Source: Liolophura sinensis (taxonomy: Eukaryota; Mollusca; Polyplacophora; Chitonida; Chitonidae). Taken from it: DNA of 60,000 nt. Position numbers and translations under genes: made by a program. The notes under the pieces were generated by a model. The model was not told where the DNA came from and made no database searches. It saw nothing but the letters and a program-made list of their open reading frames with translations. Each line of letters begins with the position of its first letter. Position 1 is the first letter of the stretch. The stretch spans positions 73,252,028 through 73,312,027 of the forward strand of contig NC_088295.1 of the NCBI RefSeq assembly GCF_032854445.1, given 5' to 3'. Shown piece by piece: positions 35,856 to 46,959 of this stretch.

Positions 35856-36107
35856 TCAGCCCCAAACATTCCGTGGCCAATAAGCTTTGGTGTATACCTG
35901 GCCCAGCCTGTGAGAAAGAAGCCATAAAAATCTTGACATAGGTTGACCGTCATAATCGACCTTTCTATGCTGGCAGCTGGGAGGGCTGCCTAGCAACGCC
36001 AAGGCGACGTCACGCGCAGGCTCATCACCACTTGCCTCCTTGTGTTCTCTCGCCCAGAATTTCAAACTTTCCATCATTTTTATACCAAGCATGCACCTGT
36101 ACACCAA
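35856..36107 (-). CDS. Open frame of unknown function, possible exon
   Basis: This is an 83-codon frame on the minus strand with balanced, non-repetitive composition (MESLKFWAREHKEASGDEPA near the start, then a Cys-His pair in SCQHRK). It lies in a CpG-containing patch with a TGACGTCA-like site (GACGTCACGCG) near 36006. I do not recognise it and no neighbouring exon was found. Chance remains a fair explanation. Confidence 0.2.
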   Translation of the reverse strand: MVYRCMLGIKMMESLKFWAREHKEASGDEPARDVALALLGSPPSCQHRKVDYDGQPMSRFLWLLSHRLGQVYTKAYWPRNVWG

Positions 36108-37489
36108 AAACGGCAGGCTGGCGGCAAAAAAAGACTTTACACCCTAAAATAGACAGAATTACATTTGTAATTCCCTCCCGAAAAACGGAAGTTGTAATGG
36201 GGTCTGTGTCCTATCGCTAGACTGCAGCGAATTACAACATACTCGTTCCAAATATACTTCATTATATTTAACAACAGTGATTAAAAGCGTTTTTATAAGA
36301 GTTAGTAGTTTTGTAGAAACTGACTTCGACGCTGTGCAAAGGTTCACAGTGGAGATATTAAAGAGGCTCTCGAGTGGTGGCTCTGTTGAAATGTGTATAA
36401 CGTTCTGACGGAGGCTGCATATGATTATAATGAAAATACTAGCAAACCGCTTCCTGCCACAATATGCATTCTTCATTAACAGGGAATTATACTGTACACG
36501 TCAAAACAGACATTCATATAACAGCTGTGAGTCATAATGGACGTTCCGGATCAATAATAGTGGGGCAAATTTCTAAAACAATGTTTACAAACCGACAAAG
36601 AGAAAAGAAAGTACGCCCTAACAGTTCTGACAATAAAAGAAAGAACACTACAAAAACCTTTTTAAAATGACAGGATGTCCTGTTGCTTAGTTTGGCGGTG
36701 TATAGATTGTTTCATGGGCCATTTGTGGTGTGCACTGGTTGCACTACTGGTACATCCAGTTTGTGTGAAGAAATGTGGCAATCAGAAGAGAATAGGCCTG
36801 CAGGGTACATGAAAATCCGTTATTGCACCAAGTACCTCAACGGGATAATTACCTCATTTTATTTAACCTTAAGCATACACAAGTTTAGATCCTAGGGAAG
36901 ATCTATGCTAAGTTTCATGGAAATGTTCACTGTTTTAGGAAGAGTTGCTTGGACAAAATCTGAATACTCGGAAAAGCACTATTGCGCAGAGTTCTACAGT
37001 GTGCTTGGCGAAATTGGACATGCTTGATTATCGGTTTATTAAAGTGCACGCACGTGTGGTTTAACACAGCCTGTACAGCAAAACAGTGGATATGTATAAC
37101 ACAGGAGTAGACTACCAGCCAAACATATTAGATGCGAACTGTACTCAAGGTGGGGCAGCATTATACGTAATATATTCCTCGGAGTCACAGAAATATTTTT
37201 ACTGTATTTCGTGAGAGCTTAGCTGAAATCTTGAATTTCTGCCAAACCCAAAAAGTTAGGCAGGCATATATAGGGGTAGAGGATTTTGGCTGGAAAAAAC
37301 TCGTAAAGCAGTTTTGTCTCAAGGAATGGATCTATAGTGTGACAGCAGTGTGTCAAAAATCTGAAAAAGTTGCTGCAGCCTGTCTTCGTTTATGTTCAAA
37401 TTTTATGTTCAACTGAATGGTTTCATCATTTGTTTGATTGGTTTATTTATTTATTTCGTGTTTTTTTATTTATGATATAAAAGACTAGC

Positions 37490-37600
37490 ATGCAGCATTG
37501 CGAACAAAACCAGAGCAATGACGACAGTGTAATGGTTGGCATGTAGTCACACAATATGGGTGAAATTCTCTTGGCCTCAGTTAGGGTTTTATATGCTAAA
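37490..37600 (+). repeat. Orphan block related to lectin intron 1
   Basis: It is similar in order and wording to 47205-47325 and 59282-59395: an AACAAAACCAGAGCAATGACG-like start, GACAGTGTAATGGTTGGCA, GTGAAAT, then AGTTAGGGTTTTAT. Those two lie in intron 1 of plus-strand lectins. No lectin exon was found beside this one. Confidence 0.55.
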
Positions 37601-38086
37601 AGGTTAGAATAAACGATGCGTGCCTGTGTGTATTCTAAACAACAATATACAACGGTTAGCCGACTTCCGAGAGAACGTATGAAAGCGCTCGGTCAGAGAA
37701 GATCCTCAGTTTACTTATTTAAGAGTAAATTTGAATATCAAATAGTTAAAGAAGCATGGAAAGTCGCTCTGAGACACTACACTTTAATATTTTTGAAATT
37801 CCTCTTCAATTTTTTTGTGAGAAGAGCAAATTATCCATAGCACTTACCGACTTCCAAAGAACTACTCAAGAAATTCAGTCCTTGTCCATCTGTCATTACA
37901 TCACAGAACTTAGTTTGTAACTTGTGTCACAGCATCGCCTTATGGTGCTGTCACAGACAGCATCCTTCCTGAAAAGAAATTGACAGGAAATAAAACTAAT
38001 CCCTGAATCTTACATAATATTGATTCCTCCTTCAAGAATTCAGATTTTAATTTTATCCTCATTAATTTACCAATGAAGACATCCCA

Positions 38087-38470
38087 TTAATGAGTGAGTG
38101 AGTGAGTGAGTGCTTGGGGTTTAACGTCGTACTCGACAATTTTTCAGTCATATGACTGTCGAAGTCGAAGGAATCTTTAGGGTGCATGTACGTAATGTGC
38201 TTCCTTGTAGCAGGACGGATTTCCACCGCTCTTTTATTTAGTGCTGCTTCACTGAGACGCCTAACCGAAGGCAAGTAAGCCGCCCCGCCCGAGCCATTAT
38301 ACTGATACGGGTCAACCAGTCGTTGCACTATCCCCTTCATGCTGAACGCCAAGCGAGGAAGTTACAACTTCCTCTTTTAAAGTCTTAGGTGTGACTCGAC
38401 CAAGGATTGATCCTGGATATACCGGTCCCAAAGCGGACGCTCTACCAACGGTGCTATCCGGGCCGGTCTC
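38087..38470 (-). repeat. tRNA-derived SINE, type II, full length, inverted
   Basis: In reverse it starts GGCCCGGATAGCACCGTTGG with an A box (TAGCACCGTTGGTAGAGC), has the B-box-like GGATCAATCC, a ~300-bp body, and a tail of GTACGACGTTAAACCCCAAG followed by (CACT)n. It has a different head and body from type I. The (GAGT)n at 38094-38113 is its tail. Confidence 0.85.
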
Positions 38471-39464
38471 CCATTAATGAAAACCAACGAAGACTATTTG
38501 CCGTGTTCAGCAAGAAAATGGGCAAATAATAAGGCTCATTATATTCTCAGATCACTAAATACCATAAGACACTCCAATAAATAATTAAAAAGTCACTAAA
38601 GTCACAGCTTGTTTAATACTGAACAGCTCACCAAATACTATTTACCTCGTTAAGTAATGCCCATATTGTTTAATACTATAGAATTTGCTAAATGAAGAAG
38701 TCACAGTAAATATTATATAACATGCTAAATACTTACCAAGTAACATCTTCCGCATTCTTGCGACAAACTGGCCCCCTGTAACCATAATTAATACATCATA
38801 CATGAGAGGGAAACAGGTGCCCGTCTTGTGGTTAGCTGCACCTATGGTTCAGTATATTTTAATCTTTACCCCTGATAAGCCTGTATATTTGATCTGGTAA
38901 TAATATTACCGCCCATCGCGTTATGAATCGATCCCCGTGCGACAACAGAATTGTCGCTTGCATAATTTATGTATTCATCCCTGTATTTACCTTAAAATGG
39001 ATCTTTATACCCCGAAATAATTCGATTATGAAACGGAACTACATGTAGTACCAAGGTGCATATATATGTGGCTTTCAATCTTAGGCTTCAATAAGCTTAT
39101 AAGTATCTTACAACACGCACATAAGTATGTAAAGCAGCTTAACTCTGCCCGTGTTAAGGGAGTACTCGCTGCATTTTCAAGTCAGAGATAGAAATTCAAG
39201 ACATCTACACACAAGGCTGGTTAGCATACAGACAAAATGCATGTCCTGGTTTATGCAGCTTAGATAGCAATATATCGAAGGGTCATGTGCATGACGTGTA
39301 CATATCTCACCTATTTGGTATGTTATATGTTGATATAACATAGTCAATGAGTTATTATTTATTTATACAAAAACTAATCACTTGTCAATTACAGTATTCC
39401 GTAAAACGCCTTCACTCTGTTAGTAAGTTTCTAAAAATAAACTCAAAATGCTAGAAGGTTTGTA

Positions 39465-39793
39465 AGACTTAATTCTGTCACCTTAATTTCTTTACCCCAA
39501 AAAAACTAAACCAACGTCGTACATATGTGAAATTTTTCTTGAGCACAAGGTTAAACACCAGCCTCATCTTGCTAAACTACATCTTGCTAAACTATACTAT
39601 GTCCACGATAAACTGAGGTGAACAGTTCAAGACTTAATTCTGTCACCTTAATTTCTTTACCCCAAAAAAACTAAATCAACGTCGTACATATGTGAAATTT
39701 TCTTGAGCACAAGGTTAAACACCAGCCTCATCTTGCTAAACTACATCTTGCTAAACTATACTATGTCCACGAAAAACTGAGGTGAACAGTTCA
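39465..39793 (+). repeat. 165-bp tandem duplication
   Basis: Two consecutive, almost identical copies start at 39465 and 39630, from AGACTTAATTCTGTCACCTT to AACTGAGGTGAACAGTTCA. Each holds TTCTTGAGCACAAGGTTAAA followed by CACCAG, a decayed type I SINE tail, and an inner duplication of CATCTTGCTAAACTA. Confidence 0.92.
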
Positions 39794-41109
39794 AGACAAT
39801 TAAACAGCAAACAAACCCGTTGCTCTTTACTATGTCTCGGTCTTTTATTTTCGCACTGACACGGGGTTAACAATGGTCTGTATATAAATCAATTTGTATG
39901 TAAATGCTAAAGTAGTTGATGAAAACCCCACATGTAACAATTTTGAGCTTAACCAAGAGGCTGTCACGTCCAGTGTATAGCATGATTGACGTCAAATCAC
40001 CATGAATGATTCCAACATTGACGAGACTGCAGGACAGCTCACCATGGGTATGGTGCTATTAAGCTGTCCTTGTAAGTGTGATAAGTGGAGAGTCAATGTC
40101 AAACCTGACAATCATCAGTGATTCGCGAAACACTGGGAAAAACGTTGTTTTACAATCGGAGGAACTCCCGTTGAATTGGCAGTTAATGATTTAATATAAA
40201 TGTTTGCCTCAAGCCATTGTGAGCCAAAGCTAGGTTAAAATCAATGCAGTATTGTTTTCCCCCAAACAGAATGTAAATTATTGAACTGTCTGACCGAGCC
40301 ATACAAAGAACGGACGTTTACAAATAGATTTGCAGCACGTCTGCTGGTTGCCTTGAAGTTTTACCATAGTCCATGCCAAAGGTGTGCCAGTGTACGGTTC
40401 AATATCAACCCTAGATCGTATACACAATATACTCCACCCATACCCTTTTCTTCTCCAAGGTGGGCACTTGGCATTGCAGTCCCATCAACTACATGTTCCC
40501 AAGTGACAACACTTGTCGTATAGGAGCCTTTTACGAACACAAGTAAAGGTGAAAACATATGTTTGTTTTACTTCAAGATTGTTCAAACTTGAATAAATGA
40601 ACAAAAGAACAGAACAGACATTATCGAGGACTAGTTTTGTCACTAGACAGAACCACTGGTAATGATTATGACGGTAGTTTTTAAGTGTTTACAACTGCTT
40701 ACAATGACGATCGTAAACCGTGTTACGAACAAAGTGAACGTTGATATAGTGGTGTCTTACAACAAGCTTAAAATGTCTGGGGCTATTGAATCATAGAGTG
40801 CACAGAGACATTACATCTTTTATACCACGACTAACGAGTCCATTCTGCATATTGATTCTGGCTTATAGTTTTCAAATAGATTCTATAGCATTGATCCTCT
40901 CAACACATGACAGTAAACCCATAAACTTGTGACAGTTAGTCGTAAATCAGACAGTTTGTCACATCAAACAAAGACTTTTTTCCTGTCTCTTTGCCCTCTT
41001 AAAACTAAATTGTCACATTTAACACTGTAAAGATCACGAGGACTGACTGCATTTGTAAAAGTTATCTGACCACATTCTTAAAGGTTTCATTTTTTAAAAA
41101 TCGGTTTTC

Positions 41110-41192
41110 GATTGGTGTTTTACTCCATACTCAAGAACATTTCATTTATAAAAGGACGATCAGCATTATGGTGGGTGGAAACAGGGCAGTCT
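41110..41192 (-). repeat. SINE tail (type I), inverted
   Basis: ATTGGTGTTTTACTCCATAC, then TCAAGAACATTTCATTTATA, then CAGCATTATGGTGGGTGGAA. Only the 3' part of the element is present. Confidence 0.8.
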
Positions 41193-41872
41193 CGTCAAAG
41201 TGTTCGCATTCCAACTCCATTAAGAGTTGGTTAATCTTATATCTTAAAACCACACTTTTGAGTTTTGCATGGAGTTGGAAAATGAACACATCTGAAGACT
41301 GTTAAAATATTAACACTTAGTAAGACCAGGTGAATGTAACACTTAAATTGTTAGTGCTGACTAATTTCAGTTTCGATATCAACTATACAACTTATCAAGA
41401 TTATTACAAACTTTCGCAAAGCGTGATAAAAGGAAACTTGTGTCTAAGTCAAAACATCAGCTACATATAATGATTCAAACTCATCTGTATTCGTTTTTCA
41501 TGGTTAAACGAAGTTTATGACAGTATATATTTAAGATATCAGACTATGACATGACAGAGATTAAGAGACAACATACTTTCTGTTAAAACTAACATTCGTT
41601 TCTTGAGTGCTCAGATTACTTGAGCTAAAAATTCTATAACATCGTGTCTAATAACCCAGAATCAACGTTCACGATCATTTCATCATGTCTACCGAAGCTA
41701 TCGATCTATTTATGACTATGTCTTTTCTGTTTAATATTGATTTGTTCTATCCATTATTTCGTGTGAAAAACTGAATCTGTCAGTAAGTGTAATGTACATC
41801 TTTACAGTCTGCGATCAAACATGTACGGCCTACAACAGACTGTGGGTCAGAATGAGGCGCTTCCTTCCTGAA

Positions 41873-42497
41873 ATGGAGATTTATTCATTGTTTTGGTGTT
41901 CTTTGGCTTTGCACCTTTTTTAGCGCACAGGGTAAGTCTACAATTTGATATTTGATTTTTAATTAATTAATAAATAAAAGTTTCAAGCGTTAAATTTATT
42001 TATTTATTATTATTTATTTATTTATTTATACAACTGGCGTTTTTGGACTTTCATTTCTCAACACTGGTACCAGGTACCGTGAGAGAAATGAAAATACAAC
42101 ACGACTTTGAAAATTGTTTATTGTCAACGATTTGTTTCTTAAAGGTTAAGTTTTTTATCATATGACAGAGTGTAAGTTAAAATCACGAGTGCAATAACAT
42201 GCTCTTTAAAGGCGTTAGATCGATGATGTCATTCGTGTTGTTTTTTTTATTTTAGCAATAGTTCAACTCTACGATGTGGGCCCAAGTCCCAATATCTCAT
42301 ATGTAAACACATCTGAAGTGAAATCTTCGCCAAAGTATACGTGTCTTGTAACGATTGTACCTATGTTTAAATGCTGTACAGACTATAAGTGTGTCTTTGA
42401 TTGTTTGGTTGCTGTCATCCAGAGGGTTTGCTACAAAGTGCCCATAAGCTCAATGCTGTCTCAGAGCAAAGCAAACTCGTTCAGGGATCAGACATGA
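41873..42497 (+). pseudogene. Possible broken secreted-protein gene: signal exon plus Cys-rich exon
   Basis: 41873-41931 is a signal-peptide-like exon (MEIYSLFWCSLALHLF) that hits TAG at 41921 before a good donor (GTAAGT at 41932). At 42256, after a strong polypyrimidine tract and TTTTAG, an ~80-codon open stretch begins (IVQLYDVGPSP...) with Cys-rich CLVTIVPMFKCC and DYKCVFDC, ending in TGA at 42495-42497. It may be a diverged PAN-like exon, or the remains of the first exons of the lectin pseudogene downstream. Weak support. Confidence 0.3.
42000..42033. repeat. (TTTA)n simple repeat
   Basis: ATTTATTTATTATTATTTAT and more of the same; probably the tail of a lost SINE. Confidence 0.8.
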
Positions 42498-42825
42498 TGT
42501 AGTCAGTCCCTTAATGTCCCATCAAAAACTCCTGTAGCTCCAGAAAGATGGCATAAGCGTAGTAAAAGCTGCTGAAACGTTCCAGTGGCAACTTCCAGTG
42601 GCAATCTCTTCATGGACTGCAGACATGCTCAAAATTGACCGAGCCCTGCCGGGAGCACCTGATCAGAAGACAGCAAGGATTTAGTTATCACATACTAAAA
42701 GCGACATCTATGTAACACAGGCTTAACGAACATATCCATTGATGAACCAACAACTTAATAATATTCTCCATCTATTGACATCTTTATTAAAAAGAATGCA
42801 TAGAATCTATGGGATAGTTCTTTCA

Positions 42826-43295
42826 CCCATATGCCCGTCAATCCTTCCTCTTCAATACAACTTCGTCATTCATATACCCTTCAATCCGACCTCTCCAATA
42901 CAGTTGTTTCACTCATATACCCGTCAATCCGACTTCTCCAACACAGTTCTTTTACCCGTGTACCTGTCAACCCGACCTCTCCATACAGTTTTTTCACTCA
43001 TATAACCATCAGTCCGACCTCTCCATACAGTTCTTTTACCCATATACCCGTCAACCTGACCTCTCTATACGATTATTGTCAATACGACCTCTCCAACACA
43101 GTTCTTTCAGTCATGTACCCGTCAATTCGACCTCTCCATACAGCTCTTTCACTCATTAACCCGTCAATCCGACCTCTGCAATACAGTTCTTTCACCCGTA
43201 TATCCGTCAATCCGACCTCTCCATACAGTTCTTTCACTCATATACCCGTCAATCTGACCTCTCCATACAGTTCTTTCACTCATATACCCAACCAT
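42826..43295 (+). repeat. ~42-bp minisatellite, about 11 copies
   Basis: The unit follows CCCGTCAATCCGACCTCTCC then A(A)TACAGTTCTTTCACTCATATA, with units of 41-44 bases and one shortened unit near 43070-43085. Uneven unit lengths shift the frame, so the open frame across it (42831-43340) is not expected to be a protein. It lies just before the lectin pseudogene exon at 43379. Confidence 0.93.
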
Positions 43296-43378
43296 CGATT
43301 ACTGAGTATACGGATTTATACACTGAAACCATTGAAATAAGTGTACAAATTTACTATCAAAAGAGTTATATCTGACAG

Positions 43379-44960
43379 TCATCTGCCCTGTTTCATGGAT
43401 AAAATATGGAGGATTATGCTACAAGCAGGTGACGGAGCCTAAGACTTACATGGGTGCTCGCTGTGAGTGTGAAAAACATGGCGCTACTGTGGTCACTCTC
43501 AGCACGCCTACAAAGACGGACTTCATAAATACCTATGTGAGTGCTATCTTGGATAACTACGTTGTAGGAGCAGACCGACTCAGACGTAGATTTCTCAGAC
43601 GTTGAATCCAGTTGCCCTTCACACCTCACAGACAGTCTGGCTCAAGAAATGAAACTGGCCTAAAGCCACGCCACCAACAGGTGCAAATAAACTGGATTAA
43701 ATGCCTCTGCTTTGCGTTCACACGAGCGACGTCAAACTGGCTTAAAGCTACTCTCGGACTGAAACGAGCTTAACTTTGCCCGTGTGAACGGGTTATTGGA
43801 CAAATTTTTTACACTGGAGCTTTTCATCAGGGTATTTGTCAGGTTCTTACGCATGTGCTGTACATTCTAACCGGTTTCCTCCAGCATAAACATGGTGATC
43901 ATCAAGCATCTTGAGGAAGTTTCAGTGCCCTGTGGAGGTCTTTATCATAACGTGTATGTATGATAAATTGTTAGGTACGACGTTAAACCCCAAGCATACA
44001 TACATAGCGCGTCTGTCAGCAACCTGTGAATGGTCGTGGGATTCCCCAGGGATGTACCCAGTTTCCTTCCACCATAATTCCGGCCACTGTTGTAAGTGAA
44101 ATATTCTTGAGTATAATAAGTAAAACACCAATCAACAAACGAATAAATAATTACGAGCCCTTCACAATTTGAAACAATTTCTGATGCGCGTCTATAAATC
44201 ATGTTAAACATATCTATTTCTTATAATGACGGTGTAATCGACCCAACTTTCTTTATCAGACGCCTGGCTTGTGTGGATGGACGGTATACCCATGGAAAAT
44301 ACAAACGTTCATTGGGCTGGAAATTAGCCAGACAACTACCGTAACACCGAAAGCTGCCTGGCTTATAAGTACTACAATGTGGGGCGACGCCAAAGCCTAC
44401 GACAGGGATTCCGGTGTGGATATTAACCGTGTGTTCAGAGCCGTCTATCTCTGTGAAAGGACTACATCAGGTAATGTACTTCTTTTGAACAGTATCGAAC
44501 AGCGATCTGCAATAATGTGACCTTTCTCGTTGCAGAGATGAAGTTATTAAACTATGAAGTTAATTATCAATTTACTAATCGTATGACATCCTTTAGCATG
44601 TTCCGGTTTTCTGTTGTATTTTTGCGTAAAAATAGCTGTTTGAAACAGTAATTCTTTTCTGAAAATATATTATATGAAGGATTGTCTGAAGTACGCAGCA
44701 AGAAATGGACACCGTATGAACAGGAATAATGCCTGGCCTAAGCTAGCTGTATATCTGCTTACTTGTAAATAGATACTACATTTGTCTTACTTACAGAGTT
44801 CTGGTCGCATGTGGAAGCGAAGGGGAGAAGGTGTCATTCACCCGGACAATGTGATATCTGAATAAATGATGTCGTTTAAACTTGTGTGCGGAGGCCAGTG
44901 TATGAGGAACTGTTCACAGCCCCGTGTGTGATGAAAATAGTGCAACCTATGTCTGAGTCT
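43379..44960 (+). pseudogene. C-type lectin/PAN pseudogene (lectin ψ3)
   Basis: CTLD exon 1 homologue at 43379-43585 is open (CPVSWIKYGGLCYK, ARCECEKHGA, VVGADRLR) but 9 nt shorter than in its relatives. CTLD exon 2 homologue at about 44262-44470 has TAG exactly where the Gln of QPD should be (GN-stop-PDN), then a frameshift before WGDAKAYDRDSG. The PAN exon at about 44798-44945 has TAA after DNVISE and lost its 3' part. It is dead by several lesions. A SINE mosaic (43958-44153) lies in the intron. Confidence 0.85.
43958..44153 (+). repeat. SINE mosaic: type II tail followed by type I 3' half
   Basis: 43958-44008 reads TGATAAATTGTTAGGTACGA then CGTTAAACCCCAAGCATACA (type II tail). It is followed directly by CTGTCAGCAACCTGTGAATG, TTTCCTTCCACCATAATTCC and ACACCAATCAACAAACGAAT (type I). 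It could be one insertion into another or a composite element. Confidence 0.75.
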
Positions 44961-44999
44961 AAAGCTCGACGAAGACAACTTATTTCCCAACAAAATAGA

Positions 45000-45178
45000 A
45001 TGGACATCTTTACGTCGTGTGGAGAAGTTGGTCAGTAGCTTGTAAATGGTCGGCAGTTAACGCCAGGCTCTGCGATTTCCGATATCCATGAAACTGACGG
45101 TCATCATACATGCAGCAGTGAAAAATCCCAAGTAACTACGGCGTTAAGCAACAATTAAACAAGTGAATAAATAAATAT
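45000..45178 (+). repeat. SINE 3' half (type III)
   Basis: It has GGTCAGTAGCTTGTAAATGG, CCATGAAACTGACGGTCATC and ACGGCGTTAAGCAACAATTA, ending in GAATAAATAAATA. It matches the 3' part of the element at 24805-25173. Confidence 0.7.
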
Positions 45179-45654
45179 AAAGCGCACATAGTCACAGCCC
45201 ATAGCTGTCAATATCAACAGTTACCAACTGTTACGTTAAGGCCTTCATAATTGTGTCACTGGCAACATCGAAAGGACAATCGGTGACAGTATCCAGTCAC
45301 AGCGATTTTGGCTGAACACCATGCTTCTGTGTGATGTGACGACACAAATACATTCCACGACATGTTATAAGCCTTTGAATTCCGTCCTGCAGTTGTGGAG
45401 GATACCGTAATCCTCTGATCCTCAAAAGATATCCTCTGTTTCTTCCTTAAGGAAGAAGGGTAGTTTTTACCTGCAACATAAAAATGAGGTCTGCAAAGAA
45501 ATCATATCGGTTATCAATCGGCAACTCTCAGCTGGAGCAGTGACACACACGGATATCAGTATGGAATGTTGTCAGGAGCTGATACCACGAAGTCGCCGGT
45601 CACCCCCTGAGGGTTTGTGTCCAAGTTTATTACAATACGTAAAAATGTAACAAG

Positions 45655-45800
45655 AGTATGCTCAAGGTTTAACGCCGTACTTAACAATTTTTCAGTCATA
45701 TGACGACAAGGAGTCATTAGATGTGCGTACATATACGATATCTTCCTGTGGCAGGGCGACTCCATGCCGCTAAAATGCTGCCTCCACTGAAGCATCATGC
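45655..45800 (-). repeat. SINE fragment (type II), inverted
   Basis: GCTCAAGGTTTAACGCCGTA, then ACAATTTTTCAGTCATATGA, then CTTCCTGTGGCAGGGCGAC match the type II element at 38087-38470. The head is missing. Confidence 0.75.
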
Positions 45801-46371
45801 CAAAGACACCAGACATGACACTTCACCCAGTCAAAAATATAAAATATAAAAATATGACACCAGCCATGTTTCCTTGCTTGAACCTCTCAGTGCTAAAGTG
45901 GTCAAATAAATATAGGCTATCAATATTCATCCGTTTCATTATTTTTCTGCTGTTTGTTTGTGAAATAAGGACATTGTTCACTTGTACACCTTGGTGTACC
46001 TTGAATAATACAAGAAATTTTCGATTGTTGATATTAAACATTGTGGCTTTTTTTATCTGAATCAGTGATCAAACTCAGATAATCTCTGTGTAATACACCG
46101 CATGTATACAGCTCGTTGATTCTCCCACCTGCTTTCATTTTAGTGAACAGTTAAAATGCCCGTGGCATTTCAATTGTTATCAGCCCCTGGCGAATTGTAC
46201 TACAGTTACGAACATCAATGTCAACTTACATACCCAAATACCGTGCCAACAGCCCTTGGTGATTTTGTCTCTAGTAAGCTCTGTGGTCCTTATCATACAG
46301 ACATTGGCCATTTCTTTATAATTTTCCATCATAGCATCGCCGCCAATATATTACAACTGTATTCTAATATT

Positions 46372-46685
46372 GTATAGAATTTGTCATTCACGGAAACACG
46401 GATCTATAGGACGAAACTTATGCTGGGCTGAAGAAAACCCTTTGTAGATGGGCATTGTGTTTTGACTGTAGCGTTTGTAGCACTGTCAAAGGCTCTAAAA
46501 TGTACCCTGACGTTCACTGTTCCTTGGCGTATAGAATTTGTCATTTACGGAAACACGGATCTATAGGACGAAACTTATGCTGGGCTGAAGAAAACCCTTT
46601 GTGGATGGGCATTGTGTTTTGACTGTAGCGTTTGTAGCACTGTCAAAGACTTTAAAATGTACCCTGACGTTCACTGTTCCTTGGC
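46372..46685 (+). repeat. 157-bp tandem duplication
   Basis: Two nearly identical copies start at 46372 and 46529 (GTATAGAATTTGTCATT-ACG to GTTCACTGTTCCTTGGC). They differ at only a few bases, so the duplication is young. It lies about 280 bases upstream of the lectin 4 start and could affect its promoter. Confidence 0.93.
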
Positions 46686-46785
46686 GTGGCTGGAAATACA
46701 AATCCGATTAACACTAACAAAGAGAAATTTAATGTAACACAAACATATATGTGTTAATAAAGGCGTACATATTTTTTCTATATCC

Positions 46786-46792
46786 TATATAA
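46786..46792 (+). promoter_or_regulatory. Possible TATA box of lectin 4
   Basis: TATATAA lies 168 bases before the ATG at 46960. The spacing would allow a 5' UTR of about 140 bases. Weak support. Confidence 0.3.
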
Positions 46793-46959
46793 TCGCCTTT
46801 CGTTACCATAAATCAACGGGCATTGCATTTGCAATATCGATCTTTAATCCAATAAAACAAGGAGCATTTTCTGAAGTGCGTTCGATGTATCTTACCTGCC
46901 TTTGCATGTCTTTGGGACATGCATTAACTGTTTGTTGCCTGGACCAGAAGCGCGATATT

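Larger units (their letters stand above)
33756..41872. other. ~8-kb intergenic region between the opposed lectin clusters
   Basis: It contains SINEs (34725-34978, 38087-38470, 41110-41192), a SINE-tail-like TTTATTTATTTATTTCGTG near 37440, a tandem duplication (39465-39793) and a block at 37490-37600 related to intron 1 of the plus-strand lectins. A short GC-richer patch at 35470-36120 holds possible small exons, listed separately. No other gene is supported. Confidence 0.5.

Noticed and set aside
36159-36476. 105-codon minus-strand frame
   Set aside because: Composition is what AT-rich non-coding DNA gives; no relatives in the window, splice partners or start context.
40281-40558. Overlapping 80- and 65-codon frames on opposite strands
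   Set aside because: No recognisable motif, no splice partners; likely chance in a locally GC-richer stretch.
42831-43340. 169-codon open frame as a Ser/Thr/Pro repeat protein
   Set aside because: It lies in the 42-bp minisatellite; unit lengths of 41-44 shift the frame, and no start context or splice sites support it.
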